Assembly (NCBI RefSeq): GCF_002591975.1
Contig: NZ_NVQE01000040.1
Coordinates: 1 to 51,035, forward strand
Length of the DNA stretch: 51,035 nt
From: Mycobacterium neglectum
GTDB lineage: Bacteria > Actinomycetota > Actinomycetes > Mycobacteriales > Mycobacteriaceae
Reading direction: 5' to 3'
In this document: in pieces, positions 16,692 to 24,973 of the stretch
Layout of the letters: every line of letters starts with the position of its first letter
How positions within the stretch are numbered: the stretch's first letter is position 1
Program-made: the position numbers and the translations under genes
Notes under the pieces: model-generated
Database searches by the model: none
The model's input: the letters and a program-made list of their open reading frames with translations, nothing else
Told to the model about the DNA's origin: nothing

Positions 16692-17037
16692 CAGCGTGGT
16701 GAACTCGCGGCGAGCCAGCCCGCCGATGTACAAGAGTCGAACGCTAAACCTGGTGATACGGGCCTCCGGCAAAGGTCTCTCAGTTATCGGTCGAGCGGGC
16801 AGCGAAGCTCTGTAACAGCGCGTTCGCGACGAGCGAAGGAAGGCGGGGCATCCGGACCGTGAGATCAACATCCCCATTGCTTTTCACCTGGCGCGTGGTT
16901 GAGCGACTGCAGGGCTGAAAGCCGACTTATCAACATCGGTACGCCGTGTTCAGAGAGCTGTTGCCCCCTGACGTGTTTGACAACCACCGCCGGCAGCTGC
17001 TGGATCCGTTTGTCCTCTGCTCAACCGCGGTGCGTAG

Positions 17038-17787
17038 TCAGACTGCCGTAGTGCCGCCGTCGACAACCAACTCCATACCATTGACAAAGCTCGAATCGTC
17101 CGAGGCGAGGAACAATGCGACCGTCGCTATCTCCTGAGGGCTGCCGTTCTCTCCCCGTGGGATCAACGCCTCCCGCGCTTCCATCGCCGCCTTAGTCTCG
17201 TCGTCGAACATCTGCTCCTGTCCTGGCGCGACGACCTGGCCCGGGGTCAGTACGTTGACGCGGATCCTCCTGTCCTTCAACTCGGCCAACCACACGCGGG
17301 CGTACGCATGCAGCGCAGCCTTGCTCGCGGCGTAGACACTCCAGGCCGGATAGCCCCTCACCGAAGCGATCGACCCGGTCATAAAGATCGAGCCACCGTC
17401 GTTGAACAGTGGCAACGCTTTCTGCACCGTGAACAGCGTGCCGCGCGCGTTCAGCCCGAAAGTGGCATCGAAGTGCTCCGCGGTGATCTCGCCGAGCTTG
17501 CCTTCCTCGGCCGTCCCGGCACTGGTCCACAACACGTCGATGGCGCCTTTTTCCTGCCTGACCGCGTCGAACAACCGGTCCAGATCATCCAGGTTGGCCG
17601 AATCAGCCTGCACGGCAGTCACATCCCGGCCGATCAACTCGACGGCTTCGTCCAGAGCTTCCTGCCGCCGACCTGAGATGACAACATGAGCTCCTTCCTC
17701 AACGAACAACTTGGCACCGGCCAGCGCCATACCACTTGATCCGCCAGTGATCACCGCTACCTTGCCGTCAAGCTTTCCCATGACCAC
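17038..17787 (-). CDS. SDR family oxidoreductase with altered glycine motif
   Basis: A 249-residue classical SDR with catalytic Ser139, Tyr152 and Lys156 and the usual C-terminus MELVVDGGTTAV. The cofactor motif is TGGSSGMA (residues 14-21): the last glycine of TGxxxGxG is alanine (Ala21). The NNAG motif is TSAG (88-91). Both changes lie at the nucleotide site, so affinity or preference may be altered. The start may be Met1 (17787) or Met3 (17781). It overlaps the end of the LLM gene by 20 bp and is its operon partner. Confidence 0.88.
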   Translation of the reverse strand: MVMGKLDGKVAVITGGSSGMALAGAKLFVEEGAHVVISGRRQEALDEAVELIGRDVTAVQADSANLDDLDRLFDAVRQEKGAIDVLWTSAGTAEEGKLGEITAEHFDATFGLNARGTLFTVQKALPLFNDGGSIFMTGSIASVRGYPAWSVYAASKAALHAYARVWLAELKDRRIRVNVLTPGQVVAPGQEQMFDDETKAAMEAREALIPRGENGSPQEIATVALFLASDDSSFVNGMELVVDGGTTAV

Positions 17788-18667
17788 TCCATTTGGCGAT
17801 TACCTGGCTGGCGAAGTCAAGCATCTGGTCGAGGATGGGGAACAGTGCGAAGGTGTCCACGATCGCCTCATCGATACCGGACCCGGCGAGTCGTTCGAGC
17901 TTGTTGGCAACCGAGTCAACGGATGTGCCAGGTTCGAGGTTGATCCGCATGGCGATTTTCAGCGCGTCGGGATCGCGGTCGGCGTCCTGCGCTGCGCGGC
18001 GGGCAATCGACCACAGGTGGTTGGACGAGTCTTGCAGCCCGTCGACGCCGAGCCAGCCGGTGCCGATGCGGCCGACCCTGCGCATAGTGGCCTCGCTTGC
18101 CCCGCCGATCCAGATGGGCGGGCCGCCAGCCTGGACCGGGCGCAGGTCGGCATGGACCGGCGGCAGAGAGATGAATTCGCTGTCCCAGGACACCGGGGTG
18201 GTCGTCCACCACAGGTGCAGGAACGCCAGCAGGTCGTCGAGCATCCGTCCGCGCTGGTGCCAGTTCGCGCCGCGCGCGATGTCGAGTTCGTCCTTCATCC
18301 AGCCGACGCCGACGCCAACGTCGAGGCGGCCGTCGCTGAGCACCTCGAGTGTGGTCAGAAGCCGGGCCAGGTGCGTAGGCTCGTAATAGAACGTGTTGAG
18401 CGTACTGGCGTTGAGCCGAACCCGGCTGGTCGCCGTCGCGGCGACCGTCCACAGCAGCACCGGATCGAGGTATCGGGTCATCTGCGACGGGTACGGCTGC
18501 TCCTTGCCCGGATAGGTGCTCTGCATGTCTACCGGTGTGAGCAACCGATCGGCGACCCACAGGGTGTCATAACCGAGATCCTCGAGCCCGCGGCAGAACG
18601 CGCTCAGGCCGACGGCGCTGCTGATAGCGGGCCCGACTGTGGGAATCGCGAAACCTAGCTTCATCAC
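17768..18667 (-). CDS. LLM class (probably F420-dependent) oxidoreductase
   Basis: A 299-residue luciferase-like TIM-barrel enzyme. Hallmarks are KLGFAIPTVGP at the start, LGYDTLWVADRLLTP, a run near residue 115 (VLSDGRLDVGVGVGWMKDE) and GGPPIWIGGASEATMRRVG. Actinobacterial members of this kind use reduced F420 rather than FMN; that is family knowledge. The substrate is unknown. The gene is translationally overlapped with the downstream SDR, so the two probably act on one substrate in sequence. The start may be Met1 or Met2. Confidence 0.88.
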   Translation of the reverse strand: MMKLGFAIPTVGPAISSAVGLSAFCRGLEDLGYDTLWVADRLLTPVDMQSTYPGKEQPYPSQMTRYLDPVLLWTVAATATSRVRLNASTLNTFYYEPTHLARLLTTLEVLSDGRLDVGVGVGWMKDELDIARGANWHQRGRMLDDLLAFLHLWWTTTPVSWDSEFISLPPVHADLRPVQAGGPPIWIGGASEATMRRVGRIGTGWLGVDGLQDSSNHLWSIARRAAQDADRDPDALKIAMRINLEPGTSVDSVANKLERLAGSGIDEAIVDTFALFPILDQMLDFASQVIAKWSGHGKA

Positions 18668-18805
18668 GAGGCCCCTCTGCCCACAGCCGGTCGCCAGCCT
18701 TCATTGACTTCTTTCATAGCAATACCTTTCGGTGAACCATCAACGATTAGGTGGCGTGACAGTGCCCGCGTTCGTGCGCTGCTTTACCTAACGGTGCGGT
18801 GCGGC

Positions 18806-19432
18806 TCAACCGGAAAATTCGGTCACACCGAGGGCGAAGTCGAAGTTCCCCACCCCGTGTTGGGCGAGACCGATCATCACCAGGCCCGTTCCTTCGAGGT
18901 AGTGCGCCATGTTCAGGCCGCCGACGTCGAGCGGGCGCAGCTTGAGGCTCTCGATGAACTCCGCAACGGCCGTCTTGGCGCGCTCGTCGTCGCCGGCGAT
19001 GAAGACGTCCAGCGGCCGGCCCTTGGCCAGGACAGCGCCGAAGGTGGTGTTGAACGCCTTCACCACTCGGGCGCTGGCCGGGGCCGCCCCGGCAACGTCT
19101 TGCGCGATCGAGGTGCCATCGGGGATGGCGAGCCCGTCGCCCGTGGAATTGACGGGGTTGCAGATGTCGACGATGACCTTGCCCGCGAGGGCGTCTCCGT
19201 ACTGGCCGACGACCGGTACGACGTTGGCGTACCCGAGGGCCACGATGACGATGTCGCCGGCCGGGACGGCGCCGAACTCTCCCGCCGTGGTGCTGCCGCC
19301 GAGTGTCTTGGCCAGATCAGTGGCCTTGGACTGATCGCGGCCGATGACCTCGACGGTGTTGCCGCCTGCTACCGCTAGCGTGGCGATGGTGCTGGCCATA
19401 TTTCCGGTGCCGATGATGCTGATATTGCTCAT
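18806..19432 (-). CDS. F420H2:NADP-oxidoreductase-like (Fno-type) protein
   Basis: A 208-residue Rossmann protein with MSNISIIGTGNMASTIA at the start, a second-strand EVIGRD that suits NADP, and the segments PAGDIVIVALGYANV and ARVVKAFNTTFG typical of NADPH-dependent F420 reductases. These move hydride between NADPH and F420, which would serve the LLM enzyme nearby. The start at 19432 begins the fold. An internally deleted paralogue lies at 20917-21201, and the two share similar DNA just upstream of the ATG. The last gene of the block (LLM/SDR) begins 139 bp downstream. Confidence 0.83.
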   Translation of the reverse strand: MSNISIIGTGNMASTIATLAVAGGNTVEVIGRDQSKATDLAKTLGGSTTAGEFGAVPAGDIVIVALGYANVVPVVGQYGDALAGKVIVDICNPVNSTGDGLAIPDGTSIAQDVAGAAPASARVVKAFNTTFGAVLAKGRPLDVFIAGDDERAKTAVAEFIESLKLRPLDVGGLNMAHYLEGTGLVMIGLAQHGVGNFDFALGVTEFSG

Positions 19433-19500
19433 GAGCTGTCCTATCTTGATTGATTGTCGAACGGTTGATTCCTCCACCCGAAGCCCGGGTTGGTGACGTA

Positions 19501-19947
19501 TCAAGAAAGCGGGGAGGCGTCGTCAGCCCCGTTCGTGCGCAGTTCCCACGGCGGCATGCCCGTTACCTCGGAAAGGTTGCGCTGCAACGCAACGCCGGCC
19601 GGCAACGTCCGGTAGAAGATGGACACCTCGGCGATCTTGCCGTCAGAATCCATCAGTACGAAGAAGATGCCGTTGACCGCAGCGTCTCCGACTTGCAGCC
19701 GAAAATGTGCGGCGTGGTGGGTCTTGCCACTGAGGACCTCCATGTACGTGTCGTCGGACGACAGTCCGTTGACGGCCTTTATGGTTTCCACGGCAGTCTC
19801 GCGGCCGACGACTGGCTCATCGCCGAAGGGGCCGTACAGCGCCACGTTCTCGGCGAGCAAACCGCTGAGGGTGCGTCCGTCTGCGCCGTCGTTGATGCAG
19901 TCGGCGAAAGATTCCAGGGTGTCGCGGTGTGGGGCGAACGTGGTCAT
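19501..19947 (-). CDS. SnoaL/NTF2-like protein
   Basis: A 148-residue NTF2-fold protein: N-terminal helices (LESFADCINDG), LLAENVALYGPFGDEPVVGRE, and a C-terminal half with AAHFRLQVGDAAVNGIFFVLMD and KIAEVSIFYRTLP. Members include ketosteroid isomerase, SnoaL cyclases and epoxide hydrolases. No catalytic His/Asp pair can be assigned with confidence. Its ATG overlaps the stop of the epimerase-like gene by 4 bp, so they are coupled; the F420-reductase-like gene follows after 68 bp. Confidence 0.82.
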   Translation of the reverse strand: MTTFAPHRDTLESFADCINDGADGRTLSGLLAENVALYGPFGDEPVVGRETAVETIKAVNGLSSDDTYMEVLSGKTHHAAHFRLQVGDAAVNGIFFVLMDSDGKIAEVSIFYRTLPAGVALQRNLSEVTGMPPWELRTNGADDASPLS

Positions 19948-20885
19948 GCGCGTACTCCGGAGAAGTAATGGCCGTTGTCCAGATCGGCGAGCAGTTTGGG
20001 CTGAATGGGTTCCCAGCCCAGCGTCTTGCGCGTGATGATGCTGGTCGCCGGTAGGTCCATCGTGACCAGATTCGTGAACATCCCGAAGTATCCCGGCAGC
20101 ATCAGTACGTCGATGGGAACGCTCACGGCGGGCAGGCCCAGACGGCTGCCGATGGCCTCGGCGATCTCGCGAAGCGGGGTGTCCCCGTCCTCACTCGCGT
20201 GCCAATATCTACCGGCCGGACCCTGCTCCAGCGCTAAACGAAACAGGGAGGCGACGTCGCGGATGTGCACGGCGCCCCAAAGGTTTTCACCGTCTCCGGG
20301 GTAGCCGGCGAAGCCCTTCTCCTGCGCGAGCGCGATGAGCCCCGGCAGGAAGCCGGCACTGTCGGTCGTGCCGTGTGCGATGGGCGGAAGCCGCACGATC
20401 GACGAGCGCACTCCCTGCTCGGCGAGGCCGACCACGGCGGTCTCCACGACGTTGCGAACACGCAGGGTGCCCCTGTGCTCGTCGCCGCTGGGCAGGGCGG
20501 GGTCTTCCTCGGTGGCTGGCCGGCCGAGGTTGCCGGCCGAACCGATGCTGCCCGCCACGACCAGCGGCTTTCCGGTTCCCGCGAGCGCCTCGCCGTACGC
20601 GAGCATGATCTGGAGTTCCGCGGCGGCGACTGCGTCCATCCCGCCGGTCGGAAGCAGGTCTTGCCGATGCGCGACGTGGATGACTCCGTCGGAGTCCGCG
20701 GCCGCCTCCTTGAGCCCGTCGAGATGGTCGAGGTCGCCGCGACGCGCCGTCGCGCCGAGCGCGGATAGGGCGTCTGCGGATGTGTCCGACCGGGCCAGAC
20801 CGGTGACGTCATGCCCGGCGGCGATGAGCTCGGGGATGATGTGCGAACCGGCATGGCCGGTACCGCCAGTGATGAAAACGCGCAT
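19944..20885 (-). CDS. Extended/atypical SDR, NAD-dependent epimerase-like
   Basis: A 313-residue protein with the extended-SDR motif TGGTGHAGSHI near the start, DLDHLDGLKEAAADSDGVIHVAH, and a VRLPPIAHG substrate-loop strand. The expected YxxxK of active epimerases is not present: the aligned region reads GTLRVRNVVET, giving Thr and Arg at the Tyr and Lys positions (my alignment). It may therefore be an atypical reductase or NAD(P)-binding regulator. The start at 20885 gives MRVFITGGTG. The gene is between the F420-reductase minigene and the NTF2-like gene. Confidence 0.85.
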   Translation of the reverse strand: MRVFITGGTGHAGSHIIPELIAAGHDVTGLARSDTSADALSALGATARRGDLDHLDGLKEAAADSDGVIHVAHRQDLLPTGGMDAVAAAELQIMLAYGEALAGTGKPLVVAGSIGSAGNLGRPATEEDPALPSGDEHRGTLRVRNVVETAVVGLAEQGVRSSIVRLPPIAHGTTDSAGFLPGLIALAQEKGFAGYPGDGENLWGAVHIRDVASLFRLALEQGPAGRYWHASEDGDTPLREIAEAIGSRLGLPAVSVPIDVLMLPGYFGMFTNLVTMDLPATSIITRKTLGWEPIQPKLLADLDNGHYFSGVRA

Positions 20886-20916
20886 GTGATGTCCTTTTGA
20901 GGTAGGTGGAGGCGCC

Positions 20917-21201
20917 TCAGCTGAGAATGCTGACGCCGAGGAAGAGGTTGGTGTCCTTGACGGAATGGGTGATGAGGCCCAGCTGCAGCAGGGTCGCGTT
21001 CTCCAGTGCCCGCGCCATTGGCAGCTGCCCGGCCGGGGCCGTGCCGCGCGTCCTGGCAGTGCCGCCGCCGAGTGTGGCTGCCAACGCTTTGGCTTTGGCC
21101 GGGTCGCGGCCGATGATCTCGATTGTGTTGCCGCCGGCGAGCGCACGGCTGGCCAGGGCGCTGGCCATGCTCCCCACGCCGATGATGCTGATGCTGCTCA
21201 T
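20917..21201 (-). pseudogene. Internally deleted F420-reductase-like minigene
   Basis: A 94-residue frame that reads through from the N-terminal Rossmann part (MSSISIIGVGSMASALA ... EIIGRDPAKAKALAATLGGG) straight into the C-terminal tail (LPMARALENATLLQLGLITH ... FLGVSILS). Compared with the 208-residue paralogue at 18806-19432, about 110 residues are missing between PAGQ and LPMAR, in frame. The catalytic F420 site would be lost, although a nucleotide-binding half-fold remains. It is first in the operon and keeps its promoter-proximal DNA. It may be a decayed copy or a retained small protein. Confidence 0.65.
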
Positions 21202-21232
21202 GACCTGTCCCGTCTTGACGTACGATCAAAAA

Positions 21233-21276
21233 GGTTGACTCGTCCACCATAAGTGGATTTGGATGAGGAGTCAACC
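21233..21276. promoter_or_regulatory. Inverted repeat between marR and the F420 operon
   Basis: GGTTGACTC (21233-21241) and GAGTCAACC (21268-21276) are perfect 9-bp arms with 26 bp between them, in the 99-bp divergent gap. Related sequence (ACGGTTGATTCCTCCACC) occurs upstream of the second F420-reductase-like gene near 19461-19478. A MarR dimer site or a pair of half-sites is the likely meaning. Confidence 0.5.
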
Positions 21277-21300
21277 AATTGATAGAGAGCGTGGAGGCGG

Positions 21301-21783
21301 ATGGAGCCGAACTGGCTGAACCCTCGTGAACACCGCGCCTGGCGGGCCTTCGTAGACGCGCGTCACCAGGTCGGCGTGCACCTAGACCGGGGCCTGCAGG
21401 AATCGGGCCTGTCCGGGGCCGACTACGAGGTCCTGGCGTTGCTTTCGGATCACGACGGGGACCGAATGCCTTCCCATGAGCTGCGCAACGCATTGGGCTG
21501 GGAGAAGAGCCGTCTGTCCCACCAATTGCGGCGCATGCAGAAGGACGGGCTGATCAGCCGCGAGCCCAACCCCGCCGACGCCCGCAGCACGCTGGTCTGC
21601 CTGCTCCCGGTTGGCCGCGCCGCCATCGAGAAAGCGGCGCCCGGGCACGTGGCGGACGTCCGCCGGAACTTCATCGATCTGCTGACCCCAGATGAGCTCG
21701 ACACGCTCGCCACCCTTAACGAGCGAATCCTGCAGCACCTGGCTACGAACTACGACTCCCCCGCTGAAGACGAGCCTTCGTAA
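21301..21783 (+). CDS. MarR family transcriptional regulator
   Basis: A 160-residue winged-helix regulator: LSGADYEVLALLSDHDGDRM, then the recognition region LRNALGWEKSRLSHQLRRMQ, a wing at REPNPADARSTLVCLLP, and a C-terminal dimerisation helix. It is divergent from the minus-strand redox operon starting at 21201, with an inverted repeat between them, so it probably controls that operon and itself. The effector is unknown; an electrophile or oxidant would fit the redox genes, but that is inference. Confidence 0.88.
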   Translation: MEPNWLNPREHRAWRAFVDARHQVGVHLDRGLQESGLSGADYEVLALLSDHDGDRMPSHELRNALGWEKSRLSHQLRRMQKDGLISREPNPADARSTLVCLLPVGRAAIEKAAPGHVADVRRNFIDLLTPDELDTLATLNERILQHLATNYDSPAEDEPS

Positions 21784-22003
21784 CCCCTATCCGCCCTGAG
21801 GGATTCAGCCTGGCAGAAGATCACCGATACGGACCTCCACGACGCTTTCCTGAGGGCGCGGCACGCTCGTGCAGCTGGATATCGACAAGTTCACCGGGAC
21901 AACCTATTACGACACCTTGCGTGTGACTCTCAGTCGAAGGGATCCTAAGGAGTTCCTGTTATTCAACCGCGATGACGTCGGCAAGCGGGCCGCGCGTGCG
22001 TTA

Positions 22004-22198
22004 TTCACGATTCGACTCGCTCACCACCTCGGCCAGCGAACACAGACTGCGGCCGAGGTAAGAGCCGACCTCGACGAACGTGCTGCCTTCTGCGAAGGTC
22101 GTCACGGCCTCCTCCTGCAGGTCGCGCCACCCAAACCAACCGCGAATCTGCGACCAGTGCGATATCGGTGCAGTGCGGTCGTCGGCAGGGGAGCTCAT
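22004..22198 (-). pseudogene. Truncated duplicate of the methyltransferase gene
   Basis: From ATG 22198 the frame encodes MSSPADDRTAPISHWSQIRG and continues to VSESNRE, almost identical to the first 65 residues of the methyltransferase at 9163-9789. DNA similarity covers roughly 195 bp and stops abruptly at ACTCACGATTCGA in the parent (near 9596) and ATTCACGATTCGA here. Everything past SAM motif I is lost. The frame then meets a stop at 22001. It is a partial duplication, not a working enzyme. The following 446 bp (22199-22644) hold nothing recognisable. Confidence 0.75.
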
Positions 22199-22644
22199 GT
22201 GTTCAGATCTTTCCCCCGCAGCGCATCGGCAATCCTCGTTCGACGGTGCGCACCGGATCGCCGATTTCCGCCTCAGAGCCGTTGTCCGCACGCAAGATCC
22301 GCGAAGGCGCCGTTGAGCATTGCTCTCCTGAATCTCTGACAATACTGCCGGCGGATTGATGATCTAGGGCGTGATCGGCTACACCGGCCGCGTGGCCGCC
22401 CATCATGCCACCATCCGCGACCGTTGACGACGGACAGGCTCGGAGACGACCCGTCAATGTGTCCCTCTACCCATGCCGCCACCCGCAGAGGTTCCCGCCG
22501 CCTTTGACGCCGACACCTACGTAGTGCCCGTCGTCTGCGTCCTCGGGGCAGCGGTCGCGCGGTCCCTTCGGGATGACACCGTCGGGTGCCCTCGTTCGGG
22601 GCGACCCAGTGGCGGCGAGTTCTGCTCAAACCCTGCCAGACATC

Positions 22645-23283
22645 TCATGCAGTCGGCGTCAGCACCTGCACCCCGGACAGGATCGTTTCTATTGCGCGCT
22701 GGTAGTCGGGATCGTTGCCGTGGGTGGTTCTGGTGGTGAGGGCGACCTCGTGGGTCTTGCCGGTCGCGGGGACAACGACTACCAGCAGAGTCTCGGCCGC
22801 CGGAGGCAACCCCGCCGTGGTCCGGATATAGCGGAACGTTTGGCCGGGAAACCCGCACACCTCGGAGTCGGTCGCAGTCAGATCTCTGTTGCCGGAGTCC
22901 TTTTCGGCCTTCGCACGCATGTTCTCGAATTCCGTCGCCGGATCGCGATGGCCCACCAATGTCCTGAGCTCCACTGACGCCGACGCGATGCGGCCGACCC
23001 TCAAATTCCCGTTCGCCATCGCGAACCGGCGATCCTCCGACTCCTGCTCCGACTCACGCTGCCAGCCTGTCGGCTGGGGAATAACGACGTGTGGCTCGTC
23101 GGCCCGGGAGGGGATCGGCGTCATGGGTGCCGACACGAGGTTGCACGCGCTGGGGGTACCGGTGGCTTTCGGTTGTGCGGCGGCAGGGCCGGATGTTTCT
23201 GATGTTTCGCGCGTACACCCAACCGCCACCAGCGTGAACAACAGAACCCCGACCATCGTCCTTGCCCGGGTGAAGGTCATCAC
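22645..23283 (-). CDS. LpqN/LpqT-family lipoprotein
   Basis: A 212-residue mycobacterial lipoprotein. The signal peptide ends in LVAVGC (lipobox). The Lpp-LpqN domain is visible as VVIPQPTGWQRESEQESEDRRFAMANGNLRVGRIASASVELRTL at 70-115, then FPGQTFRYIRTTAGLPP and PDYQRAIETILSGVQVL at the end. Members lie on the cell surface; LpqN has been linked to MmpL3 and cell-envelope lipid traffic. The role of this one is unknown. The related domain occurs in the mtc28 product at the right edge. The 352 bp upstream (23284-23635) hold no supported gene. Confidence 0.82.
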   Translation of the reverse strand: MMTFTRARTMVGVLLFTLVAVGCTRETSETSGPAAAQPKATGTPSACNLVSAPMTPIPSRADEPHVVIPQPTGWQRESEQESEDRRFAMANGNLRVGRIASASVELRTLVGHRDPATEFENMRAKAEKDSGNRDLTATDSEVCGFPGQTFRYIRTTAGLPPAAETLLVVVVPATGKTHEVALTTRTTHGNDPDYQRAIETILSGVQVLTPTA

Positions 23284-23635
23284 GAACTCCTTTCGACTCC
23301 ACCGTCACAGAAACCGGGTGTTCCTCGCAAGGCCGCTTTTCGAATCACCGGTTATGTTCGGGCACGGGTTCAATAACTGACGGACCCACCGAAGATCACT
23401 GCCGCAGCAACCGATATCGGGCCGCAGTCACCGTGGAGGACCGCGGTGGAGCACTTGTGCATTCGCCGCTCGATACCGTCAACGGGTATACGTCCAGTCA
23501 CTCCCTGGCTGCCGCCGAAGTCGCGCGCCGAGTGCTGTGCGGTGGGCACCGAGCGGACTTCCGCACGCCGACAGAACTGGCCCCAACGGCGGGAGACTGT
23601 CGGGCGTCCGTGCGCCGTTGTTACGGTTGTGGCGT

Positions 23636-24973
23636 ATGGCTTTCACCCCGGGACTCGTCGATGCCAAGGATCGCAGGCCGGGTATGCCGCGTGAGCCATG
23701 GAACCGGGGCGTCGCGGTCCTATTCCGCTTCGCGTTTGTGTACTTCGGTCTGTTCTGTCTGACGTTTGCCCAGATTCTGTTCGTATACACCGGGATCTTC
23801 AGCGTGTCACTTCCCGACCAGGCCGCCATTTGGCAGATGATCCTGGCCGAACCCGCCCTCAGCTGGGTCGCACGACACGTTTTCGGGTTCGATGCCGTGC
23901 TGCACCAGGATTCAGGTAGCGGTGACCAAGCGATCATCTGGTTGCTGCTGTGCTGCCTCCTGATCATCGCCACGGTCGCGACGATCGTGTGGACGGTGCT
24001 GGACCGTCGGCGCGTCGACTACACCCGTCTCAATGCCTGGTTCCTGACGTTCCTTCGGCTGTGTCTGGCCGGGCAGATGCTCTTCTACGGACTAGCCAAA
24101 GTCATTCCGACCCAGATGCCCGCCCCGCCGCTGGCTGCGCTGTTGCGCCCGTTCGGTGACCTGAGCCCGGCGTCGGTGTTGTGGCTGCAGGTCGGTAGCT
24201 CCCCGGCGTATGAGATCGCACTCGGCGCGGTGGAGCTTTGCGCGGGTCTGCTGTTGTTCCTGCCGCGGACCGCGACACTGGGCGCCCTGCTCAGCCTGGC
24301 CAGCATGGGGCAGGTGTTCCTACTGAACATGACCTACGACGTCCCCGTCAAGATCTTGTCGCTGCATCTACTGCTGATGAGCGTGGTCCTGCTGGTGCCG
24401 CAGACCCGCCGATTGGCGAATGTCTTTGTCCTTCAGCGATCGGCGGAGCCGGTGACGCAGCCGCCGCTGTTCACCTCCAAAAGAGCCAACCGGACCGCGA
24501 CGGTCGTCCAGGCGGTGCTGGGCGTCTGGGTGCTTGCGGGCTGCGTGCTGTTGAACTGGCAGGGCTGGTACGAGTACGGCGGCGGTCGACCAAAGCCTGA
24601 GCTGTACGGCATCTGGTCGGTGACGGAGTTCACCCGCGACGAGAGGGCGGTCCCTCCCTCGACGGATGACGAACACCGTTGGCAGCGTGTCATTTTCGAC
24701 ATGCCGGAGGTGGTCACGTATCAGCAGATGAACGGCGATCTCGTCGACGCCCCCGTAACGGTCGACGGTCGAACCCTCACCCTCACCATGCCGGACCAGC
24801 CTGCCCCGCTCGCCGCGCTGAACTTCGAGCGGCCCTCTCCAGACCTCCTGCGGCTTGACGGGCACGTCGACGGCCGGCCGGTGACGATGTCGCTCGAGCG
24901 CGTCGACCTGCAGGCGTTCACACTGCGCAAGCGCGGATTCAACTGGATTCAGGAGTATCCGTACTTCCGCTGA
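23636..24973 (+). CDS. DoxX-like integral membrane protein
   Basis: A 445-residue protein with eight or so hydrophobic helices in its first three quarters and a hydrophilic C-terminal domain of about 120 residues (ELYGIWSVTEFTRDERAVPP ... FNWIQEYPYFR) without helices. The membrane part resembles DoxX-family proteins (LRLCLAGQMLFYGLAKVIP; AVELCAGLLLFLPRTATLGA). DoxX proteins are membrane partners in quinone- and thiol-related redox reactions; the function here is not known. The start MAFTPGLVDAKD at 23636 begins just before the first helix. It overlaps the end of the convergent small membrane gene by 35 bp. Confidence 0.83.
   Translation: MAFTPGLVDAKDRRPGMPREPWNRGVAVLFRFAFVYFGLFCLTFAQILFVYTGIFSVSLPDQAAIWQMILAEPALSWVARHVFGFDAVLHQDSGSGDQAIIWLLLCCLLIIATVATIVWTVLDRRRVDYTRLNAWFLTFLRLCLAGQMLFYGLAKVIPTQMPAPPLAALLRPFGDLSPASVLWLQVGSSPAYEIALGAVELCAGLLLFLPRTATLGALLSLASMGQVFLLNMTYDVPVKILSLHLLLMSVVLLVPQTRRLANVFVLQRSAEPVTQPPLFTSKRANRTATVVQAVLGVWVLAGCVLLNWQGWYEYGGGRPKPELYGIWSVTEFTRDERAVPPSTDDEHRWQRVIFDMPEVVTYQQMNGDLVDAPVTVDGRTLTLTMPDQPAPLAALNFERPSPDLLRLDGHVDGRPVTMSLERVDLQAFTLRKRGFNWIQEYPYFR

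Noticed and set aside
22199..22644. Possible gene or mobile-element remnant after the truncated methyltransferase copy
   Set aside because: Frames on both strands are short, Arg/Pro-rich and without motifs; no inverted repeats found.
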